64,000 bases of DNA from Saprospiraceae bacterium. GTDB taxonomy: Bacteria > Bacteroidota > Bacteroidia > Chitinophagales > Saprospiraceae. Position 1 is the first letter of the stretch; every line of letters begins with the position of its first letter. The notes beneath the pieces are model-generated. The model ran no database searches, was not told where the DNA came from, and saw nothing but the letters and a program-made list of their open reading frames with translations. The position numbers were made by a program, and so were the translations under genes. Shown piece after piece: positions 62,413-64,000 of this stretch. The stretch is from the NCBI GenBank assembly GCA_028285085.1, contig JANQQI010000065.1, positions 1 to 64,000 of the forward strand, read 5' to 3'.

Positions 62413-63324
62413 ATGACATCAGGAACACGGTCTACGTTAAAAATTATTAGTATCCTCTTTTCGCTTGGTTCGCTCATTGTACTACTCAACGATGACTGTC
62501 GGCAGAGCAAACGCGATGCGGCCGATGCTCGACGCCAACAAGCGCGCATCGCTGAGGTGAAAGCGCTATTTATAGGGACCTGGCTCGACACGACGGACAC
62601 TAATGGCTTCACCTGCCGCGAAGTGCTGACGTTTAATGACGCTGATACCGGCACGCGCAATTTGATTTTCGCTCCAGCCTGTACATTATCCCATGTTTTT
62701 CATTACCAGCTTAACAATCAAAAGGAAGACGATCTGCGTTTTCCGCTCCGCCTAACCTTGAACATGCAGGAAGAGGTCGCGGATCAAGGCTGTAGTCCGG
62801 CGCAGAAGCAACAGTGGCTAACTAATATGGCGGCCTTCCAACGAGTAGAAAAACGTACGGCACATTTGGTTGGCCAGTCTGTGGAATTAGCCGGTTTCAC
62901 TCGCGTTTCCGAACCGCCTGATCAACGAACTGTGCGCTCCACCAGTTATCGTGAGTCCTCTGTGCTGGCTCAAATGTACGAAGATGCCTCCCAAATTGAT
63001 CTCAATACAATGCTTAGCAAACATTTGGATATCCTGGCGGAAGAATTTGGTCGTCCGAAGCTACATCTCCTGCAGGATAGTGTGCATTATGATTTGAGCT
63101 GGTACCAGTGGGGGAGTCAGGATTATCTGGGTCGTATTTATTTGCGGGAGGGGCAGCCTTATTTTGCGACGGACTATTGGATCCCTGCCGTTGGAGGAGT
63201 TATCGTTGGGGCGTGGCGTAACTTGCGCTATCTGGATTCAAATGGGCAGCCACAACGTGGAGACATCTATATTTGCTACCGAAGCAGGCAGGAGCAGAAG
63301 TATTGGTTTGTGAGAAAAAGGTGA
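62413..63324 (+). CDS. Hypothetical protein with N-terminal membrane anchor
   Basis: A 303-aa protein with one N-terminal hydrophobic helix (LKIISILFSLGSLIVLL), a charged helix (RQSKRDAADARRQQARIAEV) and a roughly 240-aa mixed domain beginning FIGTWLDTTDTNGF, where a lipocalin-like strand pattern is suggested. Four cysteines occur in the N-terminal half (CRE, ACT and GCS among them). It follows the DUF1697 gene by 19 bp. No family recognised. Confidence 0.65.
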   Translation: MTSGTRSTLKIISILFSLGSLIVLLNDDCRQSKRDAADARRQQARIAEVKALFIGTWLDTTDTNGFTCREVLTFNDADTGTRNLIFAPACTLSHVFHYQLNNQKEDDLRFPLRLTLNMQEEVADQGCSPAQKQQWLTNMAAFQRVEKRTAHLVGQSVELAGFTRVSEPPDQRTVRSTSYRESSVLAQMYEDASQIDLNTMLSKHLDILAEEFGRPKLHLLQDSVHYDLSWYQWGSQDYLGRIYLREGQPYFATDYWIPAVGGVIVGAWRNLRYLDSNGQPQRGDIYICYRSRQEQKYWFVRKR

Positions 63325-63473
63325 TTCTGCCAAGATGTTCTATAGTTGTCCAACAACTCATATCTTACGAAGATAGGTTTGATATAAAACGGTAATTTGT
63401 ACGCTTGTTACAAAATCTGCGAAAACAAAAATACTGGTTAGCCGTAGCACTCTGAACATAAACTTCTATTAAC

Positions 63474-64000
63474 ATGCGCAATCTCTTTCTCATCGTCGTT
63501 ATTGCTTTAATTCTGGGGGTATTGATCGGCATCGCGATGCCTTTCAAGTACGATAACCCTAACTGGCAAATCTTTATTCCAGCTATTATTGCGGCGGTGA
63601 GCTTTGTGGGGAAGGCCGGTTGGGATATCTATTCCAAGCAAAGAGACAATCGCATCAAACTCATCGAGGAGCAGTTGTCTCAATTCTATTATCCCATTCT
63701 CATTCGATTGGAAAAGGACAATGTAACCTGGGACCGGATGTTATACAAAAACCGCGATGATGGTTCGCTCGAAGAAAAAATAGGCGAGGTGATCGAAGAA
63801 ACTTTGATTCTTCCAAATCATGATGAAATATTGGAAGTAATTGATAAAAAAGCATACCTCTGCCAAGACGATAACATCATCAAGATTCTGGTGGATTACA
63901 TTAAACACATTTCAATTTATAAAGCGATTCGAGCTTCGGGAGATAAACACACGCTGCCGAGAAATCTTGGAGAGGAATTATCGTGGCCAAATCCTTTTTA
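63474..64000 (+). CDS. Membrane-anchored coiled-coil hypothetical protein, 3' partial
   Basis: The frame starts at ATG 63474 and stays open to the end of the window (at least 175 aa). It has two N-terminal membrane segments (LFLIVVIALILGVLIGIAM and IFIPAIIAAVSFVGKAGW), then a charged helical domain (KQRDNRIKLIEEQLSQFYYP, with IRLEKDN and LPNHDEILEVI further on). No catalytic motif is seen. Family not recognised. Confidence 0.65.
   Translation, partial: MRNLFLIVVIALILGVLIGIAMPFKYDNPNWQIFIPAIIAAVSFVGKAGWDIYSKQRDNRIKLIEEQLSQFYYPILIRLEKDNVTWDRMLYKNRDDGSLEEKIGEVIEETLILPNHDEILEVIDKKAYLCQDDNIIKILVDYIKHISIYKAIRASGDKHTLPRNLGEELSWPNPF

Overview
The window looks like chromosomal DNA of a Bacteroidota bacterium, most likely a Saprospiria/Lewinella-type marine member. 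Evidence read from the sequence: secreted proteases with C-terminal type IX secretion (T9SS) sorting tails, SprB-like repeats, a DUF2723 (GT117) membrane protein, paired DUF3857 transglutaminase-like proteins, a DUF4837 lipoprotein, many short lipoprotein signals, and TAnnTTTG-type -7 promoter boxes. No rRNA, tRNA, CRISPR array, phage or intact insertion sequence was seen. The lineage is an inference from gene families, not from a marker gene.

Layout. 0-7.9 kb: end of a polysaccharide flippase, an M74-like peptidase, a 54-aa membrane protein, rsgA, a GGGP-synthase-family gene, and a 7TM protein/histidine kinase/response regulator operon with a lipoprotein. 8-10 kb: two unrecognised secreted proteins, each built of two internal repeats and each preceded by GAGTANGC direct repeats. 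10.5-14.8 kb: a two-gene translesion cassette (Y-family polymerase plus short DnaE-type polymerase). 15.7-19.1 kb: a T9SS-exported reprolysin-like metalloprotease.

19.3-25.7 kb is an accessory region, all on the minus strand: a drastically shortened Rhs-type toxin with a broken JAB-like tip, followed by successive toxin-tip remnants each upstream of a small lipoprotein or small protein that could be its immunity factor. It includes one duplicated tip/immunity module. AT content is visibly higher than in the flanks.

26-39 kb: a pair of DUF3857 proteins, recO, a CBS protein next to a K+-channel-like protein, a 2TM protein, a LytS/LytR-type two-component pair, an FAD amine oxidase and an orphan TRAP substrate-binding protein. 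39-50 kb: a subtilisin-like T9SS protease, a TlpA-like thioredoxin, a VanX-type dipeptidase, a MoxR ATPase, a SRPBCC/GyrI-like protein, a DUF4837 lipoprotein, and an ECF sigma factor with a zinc-finger/TPR anti-sigma-like partner. 50-64 kb: htpG, a small hypothetical protein, the repeat array, M28 peptidase, rpiB, the GT117 protein, a 48-aa membrane protein, an RluA-type pseudouridine synthase, thiL, a small GG-motif peptide, a DUF1697 protein, and two unknown proteins, the last running off the window.

The most unusual object is a non-coding tandem array at about 52.74-53.34 kb. Roughly 200-bp units carry two hairpins whose stems change in compensatory fashion between copies. Both observed G-T wobbles make pairs only in a plus-strand RNA, and the array ends at a perfect intrinsic terminator. 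One stem has a third complementary segment that changes in step with the other two, suggesting two alternative folds. I recognise no known RNA family in it.
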